Position numbers and translations under genes: made by a program
Assembly: GCA_963082975.1 (NCBI GenBank)
Contig: OY720345.1
Location: 16,766,491-16,830,490, forward strand
Reading direction: 5' to 3'
DNA from: Labia minor
Taxonomy: Eukaryota > Arthropoda > Insecta > Dermaptera > Spongiphoridae
DNA length: 64,000 bases
In this document: one piece after another, positions 46,056 through 56,800 of the stretch
Position numbering within the stretch: the stretch's first letter is position 1
Layout of the letters: each line of letters starts with the position of its first letter
The notes under the pieces: model-generated
Told to the model about the DNA's origin: nothing
The model's database searches: none
Seen by the model: only the letters and a program-made list of their open reading frames with translations

Positions 46056-46368
46056 AAAGAACTCAATTTATTCATAAAATAATTGTTGTTCACGTTTTTG
46101 TTTATAATTTTTAATTTAATTGTTTAAGAATAATTATTTTTTCTCCTGTAATTTTGAAATTGTAAGCACGTTCAGAGCGCCATCTGGTTGGTGACTTTGG
46201 TCTTATATTAATGATCATTGGTCACTTGTCACTGGACGCTCGAACAGTGCAGTCGCTTGATAACGATTGCAGAAGCAGCAATCGAAACGTTGTGTATATG
46301 TTTGTATTTTTTGAATAAATTTACAATAACAAATATCAATATGTGGTTTAATTTACAAAATTCCGTTA
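46047..46368 (+). repeat. Penelope-like terminal repeat, right arm
   Basis: Inverted relative to the left arm. The hammerhead-like core is at about 46257-46288 on the plus strand. Joins the truncated RT frame directly. Confidence 0.85.
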
Positions 46369-46429
46369 CAAATTAATGAATATTAAAATTAATTAATATT
46401 ATTAAAACAGTTAGTAAAGTATACATTTT

Positions 46430-46645
46430 TAAACTTCTGAGCGGCTGCTGGATAATCCAGGTACTTTAAATATGAAAATTTTAAATTTGGAAACTAGCGC
46501 AGCGGGTTGCCTAAATGCCAGGGGCTCTTCCTAGCCAGCCGCTCGAGCGGTAGTCAGTCTATCGGTGTTGGTGTGTGAGTGCGCTCGCATAGCCAGGGAG
46601 CTCGGCGAGCGGCGCTGTTCCTGTCAAAATTCAACCTCGGAATAA
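46430..46645. promoter_or_regulatory. GC- and CpG-rich island of unknown function
   Basis: CCAGCCGCTCGAGCGGTAGT, GTGAGTGCGCTCGCATAGCC and CTCGGCGAGCGGCGCTG stand out from AT-rich flanks. It lies between the inverted H repeats. May be the interior or promoter of an unrecognised element. Confidence 0.3.
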
Positions 46646-47029
46646 TGTTTATTATAATTTATTATAACTCGATAACCAATAACAACCCTCTCAACTCCTC
46701 CACACAATTATCATTGTAAAATTGTCACAAAATAATTTTTCATTCTTTTCATTTAATTATATACGTATAATATAACTTCCATATGTATTGATTCTATTTA
46801 ATATTAATTTAAAATATTTTAATTTAAATAAATAACAAAAAATAAAATTATATAGTTCTATATAAACTTATAAAAGTCTTTTTTCAATATATTACATAAG
46901 AATAAATTTTTTTTATTTATCTTTTATATTTTATACTGGGATAATCTAAATAATAATATAATGTATTTTCATATTTATTCGAGATTATTCTGATGCATGA
47001 CACTTTTTAAGGATTTTTATATAATTTGA

Positions 47030-47143
47030 ATAAACCATAAATTAATGCTCATTATCAAACATTTAATAAGAATTCATCTGATGTCTATTTCAATTCGACA
47101 CACTGTTCATGTTTTATCAATTGGCTGGATTATTAAAATATTT
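47030..47143 (-). repeat. Inverted repeat H, right copy
   Basis: Reverse complement of 41685-41792 (TTTGAATAAACCATAAATTA ... CAATTGGCTGGATTATT), about 85-90 percent similar by eye. Without the Jockey-like and Penelope-like insertions the two arms would be under 1 kb apart, so they may be termini of an older foldback element. Confidence 0.65.
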
Positions 47144-47577
47144 AATTTATTATAAGTTTTTATTTAATTAAATATCATTTAAATTATTTAAATCATACTA
47201 AAAATAATTATATTAATTTATTTCATAAATTAGGTCAAACTTATTTAATATTTTAATAGAAATTAAGATTTAATGTTTTTTTAATTTTATCTATTTAAAT
47301 GAATATCAATTTAAAAAATGAAAATTGTTTTTAAGAGATTATTATATATAAAAAAATATATAGTATGCTATAAATATATACTCCAAAATCTAATAATTAA
47401 GTCACTCTGAAATAATCTTGATTTTGATTTTAATATTTCTTAATACTATTTATTAATTTATCTTAATTAATAAAAAATACATAAATTGAATTTCCTCATG
47501 AGACTTAAACAGTTTGATTCGCTTTTCAAAGTCATGTGGATATTTTTCAAGTTCAAAAACATATATCAGTATATACC

Positions 47578-47615
<38 letters not shown>

Positions 47616-47874
47616 AGTACTAAATGAGGTTAACAACTAATTTGTTTAAAAATAAAAATATATTAAGAAAATTATTATATGATTTTATATCATAATAAAT
47701 TGGAATAAATTGCCTAATTTTCGAATATTTTCTATAAGTATTCATTTTAATTGTATTAAAATATTTAAAAATAAATATTTATTTAAATGAAATAAAATTA
47801 TTTAATTTACAGAATGAAAATCTCTGTAATAATGTCTAAACATTTTTTCTTTATAATTCTACATAATAATAATA
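47144..47874. other. AT-rich non-coding DNA with a TA microsatellite
   Basis: (TA)n at about 47578-47611. Nothing else recognised. Confidence 0.4.
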
Positions 47875-48250
47875 ATACTAATTACAGTAGTTATAATATA
47901 TGGGGAATTTTCAACTTTGACCCCCGATTTGACCATGTTCCCAAACGAATTTTAAATAAGTAGACCTGTGGCCAGGCCCGAACCGACCGACGGTTTGAAG
48001 TAAATTAATTTTCAGCTAAAGAAACAATTTCAAATAATTTTAATATATGTATTAATGCAATAAAAACAGATATGGATATAACATAAATATTTTTAATTTT
48101 ATTTTATTTATAATATATATGTAATGATACAACATTTAATAATTGTAATAAATAATTAAAGAATTGTATATCATATTTTTTAAAGGGTCGAGCAATAGCT
48201 CGGTGTCTCAGGTATTAATATTACCAGACAAACTCAATAATAATGAATCA
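47875..48250 (+). repeat. Dispersed repeat family G, copy 2, split by a family A fragment
   Basis: Same start as 40757 (AATACTAATTACAGTAGTTA). It is interrupted at about 47957-48125 by an inverted family A 3' end (GACCTGTGGCCAGG...ACCGACCGACGGTTTG), and resumes with AAGGGTCGAGCAATAGCTCG. A second hairpin, CCGAGCCGAGGCTCGG, follows at about 48271-48290. Confidence 0.65.
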
Positions 48251-49719
48251 TTTTTTTTAACTTAATTACCGAGCCGAGGCTCGGGGTCCCGGTACTTAAT
48301 TACTTAAAATATTAAGAAAGTATTGAATAAAAATAAAAAATGATTTTTTTTTTTATTTTTTAGTCAATTTGTAATTTTATTATATATATATAAGTAAATC
48401 TTTGCTCGTTTTAAAAGCAAATTGTGTGGAGGGATTATAGACTAAAAAGAGCTCACAAGTGTTTCCTGTCTTCACAAGGGAAAACTTTAAATGTAATGCA
48501 AATCTTTAGAGGGCACTTATTGCTTAATTCTTATGCCTATTAAAACCCTTAAAAGGGCTTTGCGTACTTTTCCTGCATTCTAAAGAGTTTCAACCTAAAA
48601 GGATTAGAATTTTCTAACAAATTTAAATTTATATCCAATATTATCCTTGATTTTTAAACGTTGTTGTATTATTAACATAAAAGAACGGTAATTTCTGTTA
48701 GAAATCATTCAATTAAACTTAAAGTGAAATATTTATATAATTTCATAATTATTTAATTAACATTTAATTAAATTATTAGATAATATTAAAATTGTATGTA
48801 TATAAATACAATATATTATAATGATTTTAATTTTAAGTTCTAACAGAGTAAAATCATGGGGTATATACCATTTAATCTTTTTTTATTATGAATCAGTGAT
48901 AATTTTAATTAAAATTCGGATATATATATATATATATATATATAAATATAAGTATTTATAAAAAAAATATAAGGTTTAATTAAAAGGATTTAATCGTATA
49001 ACGATCATCCCTCTCAGGTCCAACGAATAGGAAAGAAAATGTGTAATGACCACGATAAAACAATTTAATCTTTCCCCTCCGATGAAATCCGGCTATCAGT
49101 CATTAATTATTCGTGGCAAGAGAGGAGATGAGAGTGAATGAGAGAGAGAGAGAGACACAGGGAGGAAAAAAAATAACGAGAACGATTTTTAATTATTAGC
49201 CCCTCTTATACCAAAGCAACCCTTTCTCATCAAAGAAGGGTAGCTCATTCTTTTTTTTTACCAATATATATTTATATATTGGGATAATTAACTTGAACAG
49301 CATTTTTCAAATCCCTCCACCCCAATCCCTCTTGTTGACACTGAGAATAATTTACAGAGTGAGAAAAAAAAATAATGAATCGATTCATTAAAATGTTTTG
49401 ATTTTTGTTTGTTTTTAGTGTTTAAAGTTTTAAATAACAGCATCATAAAATATACAAATTTTTACCAATATTTAACTTGTTGATAATAAATGATAATCAT
49501 TGGTTGGTTTTGAAACACTTCTACTAAATAAAAATAAAAAATTTGGGATTTCACATTTAAATTTATGAAGTGCTACTTCTCTGCCCTTCTTTACAATACG
49601 AGTATACTATAATAATTTATATAGTATACATAACTTACTTGGATTTATTACTTTTATTTATGAAAAAAACATTATCTAAAAAAACATTAATTTTAACTTA
49701 TATTTTTCTAATTTTTAAA
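48251..49719. other. Non-coding DNA, nothing recognised
   Basis: Moderately balanced patches at 48410-48620 and 49005-49210 (GA-rich at 49140-49160) without a frame or known motif. (TA)n near 48921-48943. Confidence 0.35.
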
Positions 49720-50500
49720 TTTTTTCCTTGTAAATATTAGCCACTTTAATAATTTAAATTTAAAAGAACATAAATTAAAAAAAAATAGTCATAAAACATA
49801 CACCCCTCAAACGTACGTATTAATGCACTGAAAGACAGAAAAGTATGGCCTGTGGATATAACGTAATATATATTTCGTAATTTGATATACAAATATTATT
49901 ATAATAAATATTTTTAATTTTATTTTATTTATAATATCTTGTATTTAAGGAAGCGCTGTCTGATATAGTTGCTGACGTCATTTAAATTTACTATTTTAAA
50001 TTAAGAAAAAACTAACAAAGATGATTTTTCGATTTTTCTATATAAATATTATCTATGGTGTGAATTTCAATAAAATCCTTTGAACGGTTTAATATTTCAA
50101 AAATATTTCAAAAATTTACAAAACTACAAATTCACCTCCTTAAATTGGTTTATTTAATTTAATTGAATAATTTAATTAATTGAGTTCAATTAAAATAGTT
50201 TATATTATTAATAATAGTAATTGTAATGTAATACTATATAAATAAATTATTTAATTGGAATTGTTAGAGAAACAGTATAATTTATTAAAATTATGAATAT
50301 AACAAGTTAAGAATCGATTTATTTTGACAAGTAAATCTTGTAATATTGTATTATAAATAAATATGTAATTAAATTATATTAAAAAAGTAAATAAAATTAT
50401 TTTTCCAGAAAGGAAATTGATTAAGTGATACCCAATCATAACCTTCTTATATATATATATATATAATTTTTGCTAGTATAATAAGATAAGATTAATTTAT
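49720..50500 (-). repeat. Family D repeat, copy 4, interrupted by family C
   Basis: Body at 49740-50105 is the reverse complement of family D (CATACACCCCTCAAACG..., CTGAAAGACAGAAAAGTATG, AAGGAAGCGCTGTC). Its start (TTTTTGCTAGTATAATAAGA, inverted) lies at 50465-50495, beyond the family C insert. Confidence 0.65.
50128..50455 (+). repeat. Family C repeat, copy 2, inside family D
   Basis: TTCACCTCCTTAAATTGGTT to CATAACCTTCTTATATATAT. It occupies the same position of family D as at 18708 but in the opposite relative orientation, so the two insertions are independent. Confidence 0.7.
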
Positions 50501-50853
50501 AATATTAAATGCATGATGAGAAATGTCTATCTAATGTTAGAATGAGTCATCTAATGGTTAATCTAACTTTGAAAAGGACTAAAGGGACAAGGGTGGTTAA
50601 CTAGACCAAGGGAGAAAATTAAAATAAGTATATGATGTTGTTGCCGTTCCCCTAATATTACATTTTGGTCTAGATAAAGTAATAGTTAAATATAATTTTC
50701 ATGGTGTTTCAAAATATAATCTTCCATTTGTAAATATTTGTTTTGTTTGTTTTTTTTAATTATTTTTATTTCTTTTTTATTTTATTTTATTATATTTCAT
50801 ATTTTGTTTAATTATATTCATTTAATTAGTATTTATTATTTTCTATCTAACAG

Positions 50854-50920
50854 GGATGTCTTCGCCAGAGTGATCTCAGGGAGACCAGACAAGGCACTTA
50901 AGAAGATTACATCATATTAT
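50854..50920 (+). other. Candidate internal exon of an unknown gene
   Basis: TATTATTTTCTATCTAACAG precedes, and GTATGTC follows, a 67-bp block of balanced composition. One frame reads DVFARVISGRPDKALKKITS. No homology recognised and no partner exon found. Could be chance. Confidence 0.25.
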
Positions 50921-50992
50921 GTATGTCAATATTAATTCAATTTATAATTTTTGATGTAATTCAAATAAATTATATCTTATCTTATTATTCTA

Positions 50993-51360
50993 GCAAAAAT
51001 TGTATATATATATCTTATTTTGAAATATTAAACCACTCAAAGGATTTTTTTGAAATTCATATATAATTTATATAAAGAAAAATCGATCTGTACTGCTGGC
51101 TGGGAAAAATCATCTATTTAGTTTTTTTTTAATTTAAATGATGTCAGTTAGCGCTTCCTTAAATACAAATAATATAAATAAAATCAAATTACGAAATATA
51201 TATTATGTTATATCCACAGGCCATACTTTTCTGTCTTTCAGCGCATTAATACTACGTTTAAGGGGTGTATGTTTTATGACTATTTTTTTTTTAATTTATG
51301 TTCTTTTAAATTATTTGAACGGCGGTTCATTGAGCCAGGTATTAAACACTAATAGACCAA
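50993..51360 (+). repeat. Family D repeat, copy 5
   Basis: AGCAAAAATTGTATATATAT, AATATTAAACCACTC, AGCGCTTCCTTAAATAC, CATACTTTTCTGTCTTTCAG, GGGGTGTATGTTTTATGAC, ending CATTGAGCCAGGTATTAA. Confidence 0.7.
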
Positions 51361-51502
51361 AAATGGTGATACCAAAAGGTAAAGATAGAGATTGTGTGAT
51401 CTCTATGCATCCAAAAATTTTCAATATCGGTACGTGGGTGACGAAATGCTTCACGGGAAACTATTTGACACACGACAAATCGTTAGAAAATAAAAAAGTA
51501 GA

Positions 51503-51596
51503 AACGGAAAAAAGTAAACGCCATAATGGCGCTGTTGACGGCGCAAAAGCGCATTGTCCGACAACAACGCCACCCTGGCGTTTACTTTTTTCCGTT
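51503..51596. other. Strong hairpin: 21-bp perfect inverted repeat with structured loop
   Basis: Arms 51503-51523 and 51576-51596 are exact reverse complements (GTAAACGCCA / TGGCGTTTAC with flanking A6/T6). Inside, GGCGCTGTTG pairs with CAACAACGCC (one mismatch) and GCGC-AAAA-GCGC forms the tip. The ~94-nt stem could be a foldback element, a precursor-like RNA hairpin or a terminal structure of an unknown transposon. Confidence 0.7.
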
Positions 51597-51699
51597 AATG
51601 TACAGACGGAGTTGAAGAAGATAGAAATAGAAAAGATAGAATTTATAATTGAGCGAGTATGGAGGAATATTTATTTATAACAAAAATATAAAAAATATT

Positions 51700-52731
51700 G
51701 AAAATTCTCTTACTTAATTAATGGAAAGTTCTCATTTTATATTTATATCATATTTTATATGTTTTATACTTTTTATATATCTTACATTCATTCTAAGTCT
51801 ATCAGAAATGATCCCAAAAAGTCCCATTTTATTTATTATTCAATTGAAATAAATTATAAAAATTTGAATATGATTGGTTCAGATTAAAAATAAAATAAAA
51901 TTTACACCTCAATGAAATTTATAAATTGAAATAAATAATAAAAAAAATGAACATTTGTTATACAATTTATTATATTATATTGATCGTGTATAGAGAGAGA
52001 GATATATACTTAGTTTTTTTCACAATTTAATAACTATTTGATATATAATATAATAATAAACTTTCTTTATTTCTTTCTCCCTATTTTTGCTATGTTCTAT
52101 CGAGTTGTAGCAATTTGTAATATTAAGAGATGATTTAAGTTTCAAGCCAAGTGTCGGTCTAAAGTGAACGGGCACAAAAGCAAAGGGCAGAGGCTGCACT
52201 GGTTGTAGAAGGGGAGGAGAGTTGAGGGTGACAAGGGGTGAGCGAACGTTCACACGCTAAGGGAGGGCATATATCACACTGGAATCCTCTCCAGAAGGCA
52301 CTGTGTGGGTGCCTGTCTCGAACTGTGCGCTAATCCGCCATTATCGTTGCTCATGGCCCACTACTCTCTCACCCCACCCTCTCCTCCCTCCTCTTTTACT
52401 CTCATTCCATACACTCTGGTGAAGGTACACTCCAGTTATACTCTCCAATAGACCTAGATTTGGAGCCAAGCCAGCAACTAAAGGGGCAAATAAAAAAAAA
52501 AATACAAGAGGAACACATAAAATATCCCCCATAGAGAGTATTTATATAATATTATGAATTAGGTGTGAGTGGGTGTAAATCCTCTAGTGATTTTAAGAAA
52601 AATTGCAACTCTATCAAATCTCATATTTTTCTTTTTTATTCAAATCTATTATAAAACTTTTAAAAATAAAATTCAGTATTAAAATTTACAAATAATTTTA
52701 GATTAATTTTATAAAACAATTATTTATAGAG
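51700..52731. other. Non-coding DNA, nothing recognised
   Basis: Balanced, locally CT-rich block at 52130-52520 with no convincing frame. (GA)n at 51990-52003. Confidence 0.35.
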
Positions 52732-53399
52732 TAATTGTTTAGTCTAACCCAGGGGCGGCCAACCCGCGGCCCGCGGGCCGCATGGGGCCCGATATTAACA
52801 TTTTAGCGAGATTTATATTGTGCGCCCTCAAGAAACAAATATCGCACTAGTGAAATAAATATGATTTCATTTTTTTTATTTCGTTGTTTCTTTTTTTATT
52901 TTAGTATTATATATTTTTTACAATGTGCATTGAGTATCATTATTATTATATTATATATCGGGTGTGGACAAACTTTTAGCTTTTAGGGGCTACTTTTTCA
53001 ATAAATTATAGTCTGCGGTCGACTATGGATATGGGCAAATAATTTTAAAATTTTAAAAGATAATTAAAGAAGTTATATCGCCGATTTTAATTGCAGCCCT
53101 TCACTTTTGGTCAAAAATTACATTTTCACACTATTAGAAAGAGAAAAACACCTTACTTGGCTATGAAACACCGCTATTATGCACCTATTTAATTGAAATC
53201 ACGTGACAAGCAAAAAATTTATGTGTTTTAAGAAAGTTGTGCAAAATATGCTGAATATGAGTTAGCAAGTTTGCAATCTAAGCCGACGATATTTTTTTAT
53301 GAATTCTAACAATATTTATTAAAATTTTAAAAAATACAATGTTAAGAAATAAAAACGAACAAAACAAATTTTAAGCATACAATTTTTATTTGGATGAAA

Positions 53400-53840
53400 C
53401 CTGGCATTGCATAAGAGCAGAAAAGAAGAAAATTGTTAAGTTTCTGAGCTTTAAATTACGACGCTTTAGTTGCATTGCAAGCATATTTAATTTTTCCTTA
53501 AAGACTTCAAAATGCTAATCATATGTATTATTGTTGTACCTTTTCCCTGTAGCTGCTAATTTAATTGGTTTAATTTTTCAGTAACATTGCAGAAAAAAGC
53601 AAGATCAAGAAGCCATTCTTGATCATTTAATTGCGGATATGAATCACCTTTAGATTGTAAATATGAGGTTATTTGTGGCAGAAGTTCTCTAAATCTTGCT
53701 AAAAATGTAGCACGATTTAACCATCTTACATCAGTATGAAGTAACAGTTCATTTGTGTTCTTTTTCAATTTGATTGAGCGAACAAGTATGAATTTAAATG
53801 TTGAATCTTGACACAATCGTTTTAATTCAATTGAATTTAT
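53400..53840 (-). pseudogene. hAT transposase, middle part (inner element)
   Basis: CQDSTFKFILVRSIKLKKNT, LLLHTDVRWLNRATFLARFR, ELLPQITSYL, LDLAFFCNVTEKLNQLN, then after a stop LQGKGTTIIHMISILKS. Matches the pattern YHTEVRWLSRG.VL.RF.EL...FLTDIT.HLN.LNLQLQG known in ZBED5/GTF2IRD2/SCAND3-type hAT transposases. Stops and frameshifts interrupt it. Confidence 0.8.
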
Positions 53841-54407
53841 TTTTATTTATTTATCTTATAAATAATAATACGATTATCTATTTATTATGTAATGAATAAA
53901 TATATTTTATATATATATATATATTATTTTTGATCAAAGAATAAAAAAATAAAATATATAATATGTTATATGTGCTAAAAAATGGGAAAAAATTATATAT
54001 TATTAATTATATAGTCAAATACTAAAATATAGAAAGTTTAAATGAATAATATATTTATATATGTTCTTAGATATATGAAAGATATCTTAGTTTTAATTAT
54101 TATAATAATATTAATAAAAAAAAATTGTAAATGGAAGGGCTGATATTTTTCATTTAAATTTATAACTTCAATTAAAATAAATACTTCATTTTGGAATGGA
54201 TATGATATGAGAGGAGAGGCAGGTAGAGGCGAAATTTGTGTAGAGTAGAGTAGTCTAGGACTAATGGGTGTATTGAGAAAGGGAAGCCCTTGGAAAATAA
54301 GTATATAAATTATCGGGATAAGAAAAATATAATAAAATATATGGTATATAAAAGATGTAATAACATATAGGATGATTATGATCTAAAATTATTTTTAATA
54401 AATTTAA

Positions 54408-54725
54408 AAATAATATCCCGGGTAGCGAGTAGATTCTTTTCTATAAAACCAGTAGAAAAGATTTCTACTTCAGGGAGTAGCGTCTCTGCCCTCACGTGAG
54501 CTCATGATTTCTTCTAAATCCCTCTTCTACCTGGAGGAATCATGTCCTTTACCCGTTGACTCCTTTCAATCTATTCCCTTACTTTTACTCTCACCCCCCC
54601 CCCCTCCCCTGATCATTCAAAAAATCAAATTTATTTGGATGAAGGAGAATACCTAGCATAGATTTATTAAAAAGAAAAAAAAATTGAAATCTTGTCTCTA
54701 TATAGGAGACTCTTTAGAGTCTCCT
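54408..54725 (+). repeat. Repeat family E, copy 2
   Basis: Collinear with 22875-23150 (TTTCTACTTCAGGGAGTAGC, CTGCCCTCACGTGAGCTCAT, CATGTCCTTTACCCGTTGAC). Lies in sequence inserted into the inner hAT transposase gene. Confidence 0.7.
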
Positions 54726-55199
54726 ATATATATTTGAATTCACCCCCCGAATACTTCGAATAGCAAAACCCCGTAAATTCACGAGTGAGACATGTCTTAA
54801 GTGCCTTTGAGAGGACCCACCTCTCCTACGCTTCATATTAGTAAAAACTTGGAACTCATATTTATAGAACGCTTTGGAGAATTAGAAAAAACCAATCAAA
54901 TCAATGTTTTTCATTTTAGCAAAATTTTTGACTAAATCTTGTAAATGGTGACCAAGACCAATCCATTGACCATAATTTTAGCCAGATTCTAAATAAAATT
55001 GATTTTTTGTATCATTAAATGGAAATTTTTAATTAATTTTAATATTGGTTTATTTTTACAGTTCAACAAAAATCTTGCCTCATAACAACAGATAAAACCT
55101 ATACGAATCGATTAATTATTAAACGTAGATTCATTTTCACTACTATTATATAATTTTACGGTGCTTCGTTGATTAAATATTAATTATTGAATTTTGACA

Positions 55200-55420
55200 G
55201 ATTGAAAAGATTTGCCGCCATGTTGGCCCCCCTCCGCCACCTCTTCTCACCTCACCTCTCCCCACCCACCCTCCCTCCTGGCCTGTCTGCCTGCCTGCCG
55301 GGGAGCAGCTTCGAGCGCATTTAGTTCGCATTCCCTTTCCAGTCGAAGACGTTGACCGGCGTCACCACCGAAATCATCCCTCAATCAAGAATTAATTGTA
55401 AATTTATTTATTCCTATTAA
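55200..55420 (+). promoter_or_regulatory. GC-rich island with Kozak/YY1-like start, promoter- or exon-like
   Basis: GCCGCCATGTTGGC at 55213-55226 is both an optimal start context and a YY1/Pho-like site. The ATG opens a 34-codon Pro-rich frame ending at TAG 55321-55323. The island ends GAAATCATCCCTCAATCAAG and AATTAATTGTAA, as does the island at 9585. Function inferred from composition and motif only. Confidence 0.35.
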
Positions 55421-55489
55421 TTTAAATGAAGTTTAATAAATTTTAGAAAAGATTCAAATTAAAATTTAATTTTATAAAATATAGATTTT

Positions 55490-56175
55490 TAACTTTTCAT
55501 CATCATCATGCATTGGAATAATAGTTAATAATTCTTCTGTAACCAACATATCATCGAAAACAATTCGAATAAAAACACATAATTGTGCAGTACAGGTATA
55601 ATCCATAGATTCGTTAAACTGCAATGATAATAAAACTCATTTATTAATATTTTTATGTAAAATGTCTTCAAGATTTCGGCTCATTCCTTCTGTTCTACGC
55701 ATAACTGTATTTCGCGATAACGACATATTTTTGATTGATGTTATTATTTCAGATTTATTTTTAAAATTTTGAAACAATTCTTCTTCAGCTTTAATGAATG
55801 CTTCTTTCCATATTTCCCCATCTTGAAACGGTTTGTTGTTTCAGCAACTTTGAATGAAGCAATCGTAGCTGTCTTCGAATTTGTATTGTATTTTGAAAAA
55901 CTATTTGGTTGTGCAGTTATTTGTGCCTTCAGTTGTTACACTTTTGCTTTTCTTAACGCAGTGCCACGTGGATAATCTTCTTCGTAATTTTTATAATTTG
56001 TTAGATAATGTCTTTTAACTTTTTCTTTCTTAGACAAAGCTAGTGTTGCATTGCAAATAAAACAGATACATTTACATATCATTCATCCTAGTAAAGAAAT
56101 AATCTTCTTCCCATTCACTGTGATAATGATACGTTTTTTTCCGGCTTGTACTTGGATTATTCATTCTAAAATAAC
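55490..56175 (-). pseudogene. hAT transposase, N-terminal part (inner element)
   Basis: Minus strand: a BED-type finger region CKCICFICNATLALSKKEK, VKRHYLTNYKNYEEDYPRGT, then further on DYTCTAQLCVFIRIVFDDML and VTEELLTIIPMHD. Matches the order of ZBED5/GTF2IRD2-like hAT transposases. At least two stops lie in the BED part. About 100 residues expected between this and the 53400-53840 part are replaced by inserted DNA. Confidence 0.78.
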
Positions 56176-56800
56176 AGGGTTAAATATTATTTTAGAATTT
56201 ACCTACTAAAGATATTTTTACGGAATATTTAAAACAATAACTTCTTTTCTCTATCACTGACTGTCACTTCACTGGCTGTCACTTTACAATCTCTCTAACA
56301 CACACTGATACTGATATGCGCCCTGACTATGTTCGCTACAGAGAAAAAGCAATTTGAGACACACGGCCACACAGCTACCAACTAGCGCGACAGAGCGCGT
56401 TCAGTATTACTACATTGTTATTCTTATCAGGATAAATATAAACAGTATGTCTATGTTTCACAAATAATTTATTATTGTACGATTAAATTATAGAATAAAG
56501 AATTTCAAAGATTTATTTAAGTTATAACAAATTGTCCAACTTTGGCTTCGCGGGCTACTTTTAAAGCCTTTGCGGTCGACGTGTTGGCCACCCCTGTTAT
56601 ATATGTTTATATGTAAAAATAATAGTAAACATAATAAAAATTCATTATTTTTCAAATTTGTCACACCAAACAATATCTATAATGGGTCTAAATCTAATAT
56701 GGGTATGTATAATTTTATATGCGGCCCGCGAAGTTATGATACATTTCCAAAGTGGCCCGTAAGATCATTTGGGTTGGCCACCTCTGGTCTAACCGATATA

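Larger units (their letters stand above)
44127..46369 (-). mobile_element. Penelope-like element with inverted terminal repeats
   Basis: A 14-bp perfect target duplication, CAAATTAATGAATA, at 44113-44126 and 46370-46383. Inverted repeats of about 320 bp at 44167-44488 and 46047-46368 (from TAACGGAATTTTGTAAATTA to ATAAATTGAGTTCTTTAATT), plus a ~40-bp extension outside the left arm only (44127-44166). The body carries a Penelope-type RT and GIY-YIG endonuclease on the minus strand, truncated at its 5' end right at the right-hand repeat. Inverted Penelope repeats, a one-sided short extension and 5' truncation are all known for the group. Confidence 0.92.
52959..56596 (-). mobile_element. Inner hAT transposon (ZBED/GTF2IRD2-like transposase)
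   Basis: Ends CGGGTGTGGACAAACTTTT and (inverted) CAGGGGTGGCCAACACG; 8-bp duplication TTATATAT at 52951-52958 and 56597-56604. It carries transposase remnants on the minus strand at both ends of its interior and is itself interrupted by about 1.7 kb of other sequence (about 53820-55490), including a family E copy and a GC-rich island. Confidence 0.85.
52750..56786. mobile_element. Outer hAT-type MITE, split by an inner hAT
   Basis: Ends CAGGGGCGGCCAAC and GTTGGCCACCTCTG; 8-bp target duplication GTCTAACC at 52742-52749 and 56787-56794. Its own sequence is 52750-52958 plus 56605-56786 (~390 bp), with GCGGCCCGCGG-type GC-rich ends. No coding sequence of its own. Confidence 0.88.

Noticed and set aside
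44120-46380. LTR retrotransposon reading of the long terminal repeats
   Set aside because: The repeats are inverted, and the enzyme is a Penelope-type RT with a GIY-YIG domain, without integrase or gag.
51138-51680. 180-codon open frame
   Set aside because: It spans the end of a family D repeat and the 94-nt hairpin. Other family D copies do not keep the frame, and no domain is visible.
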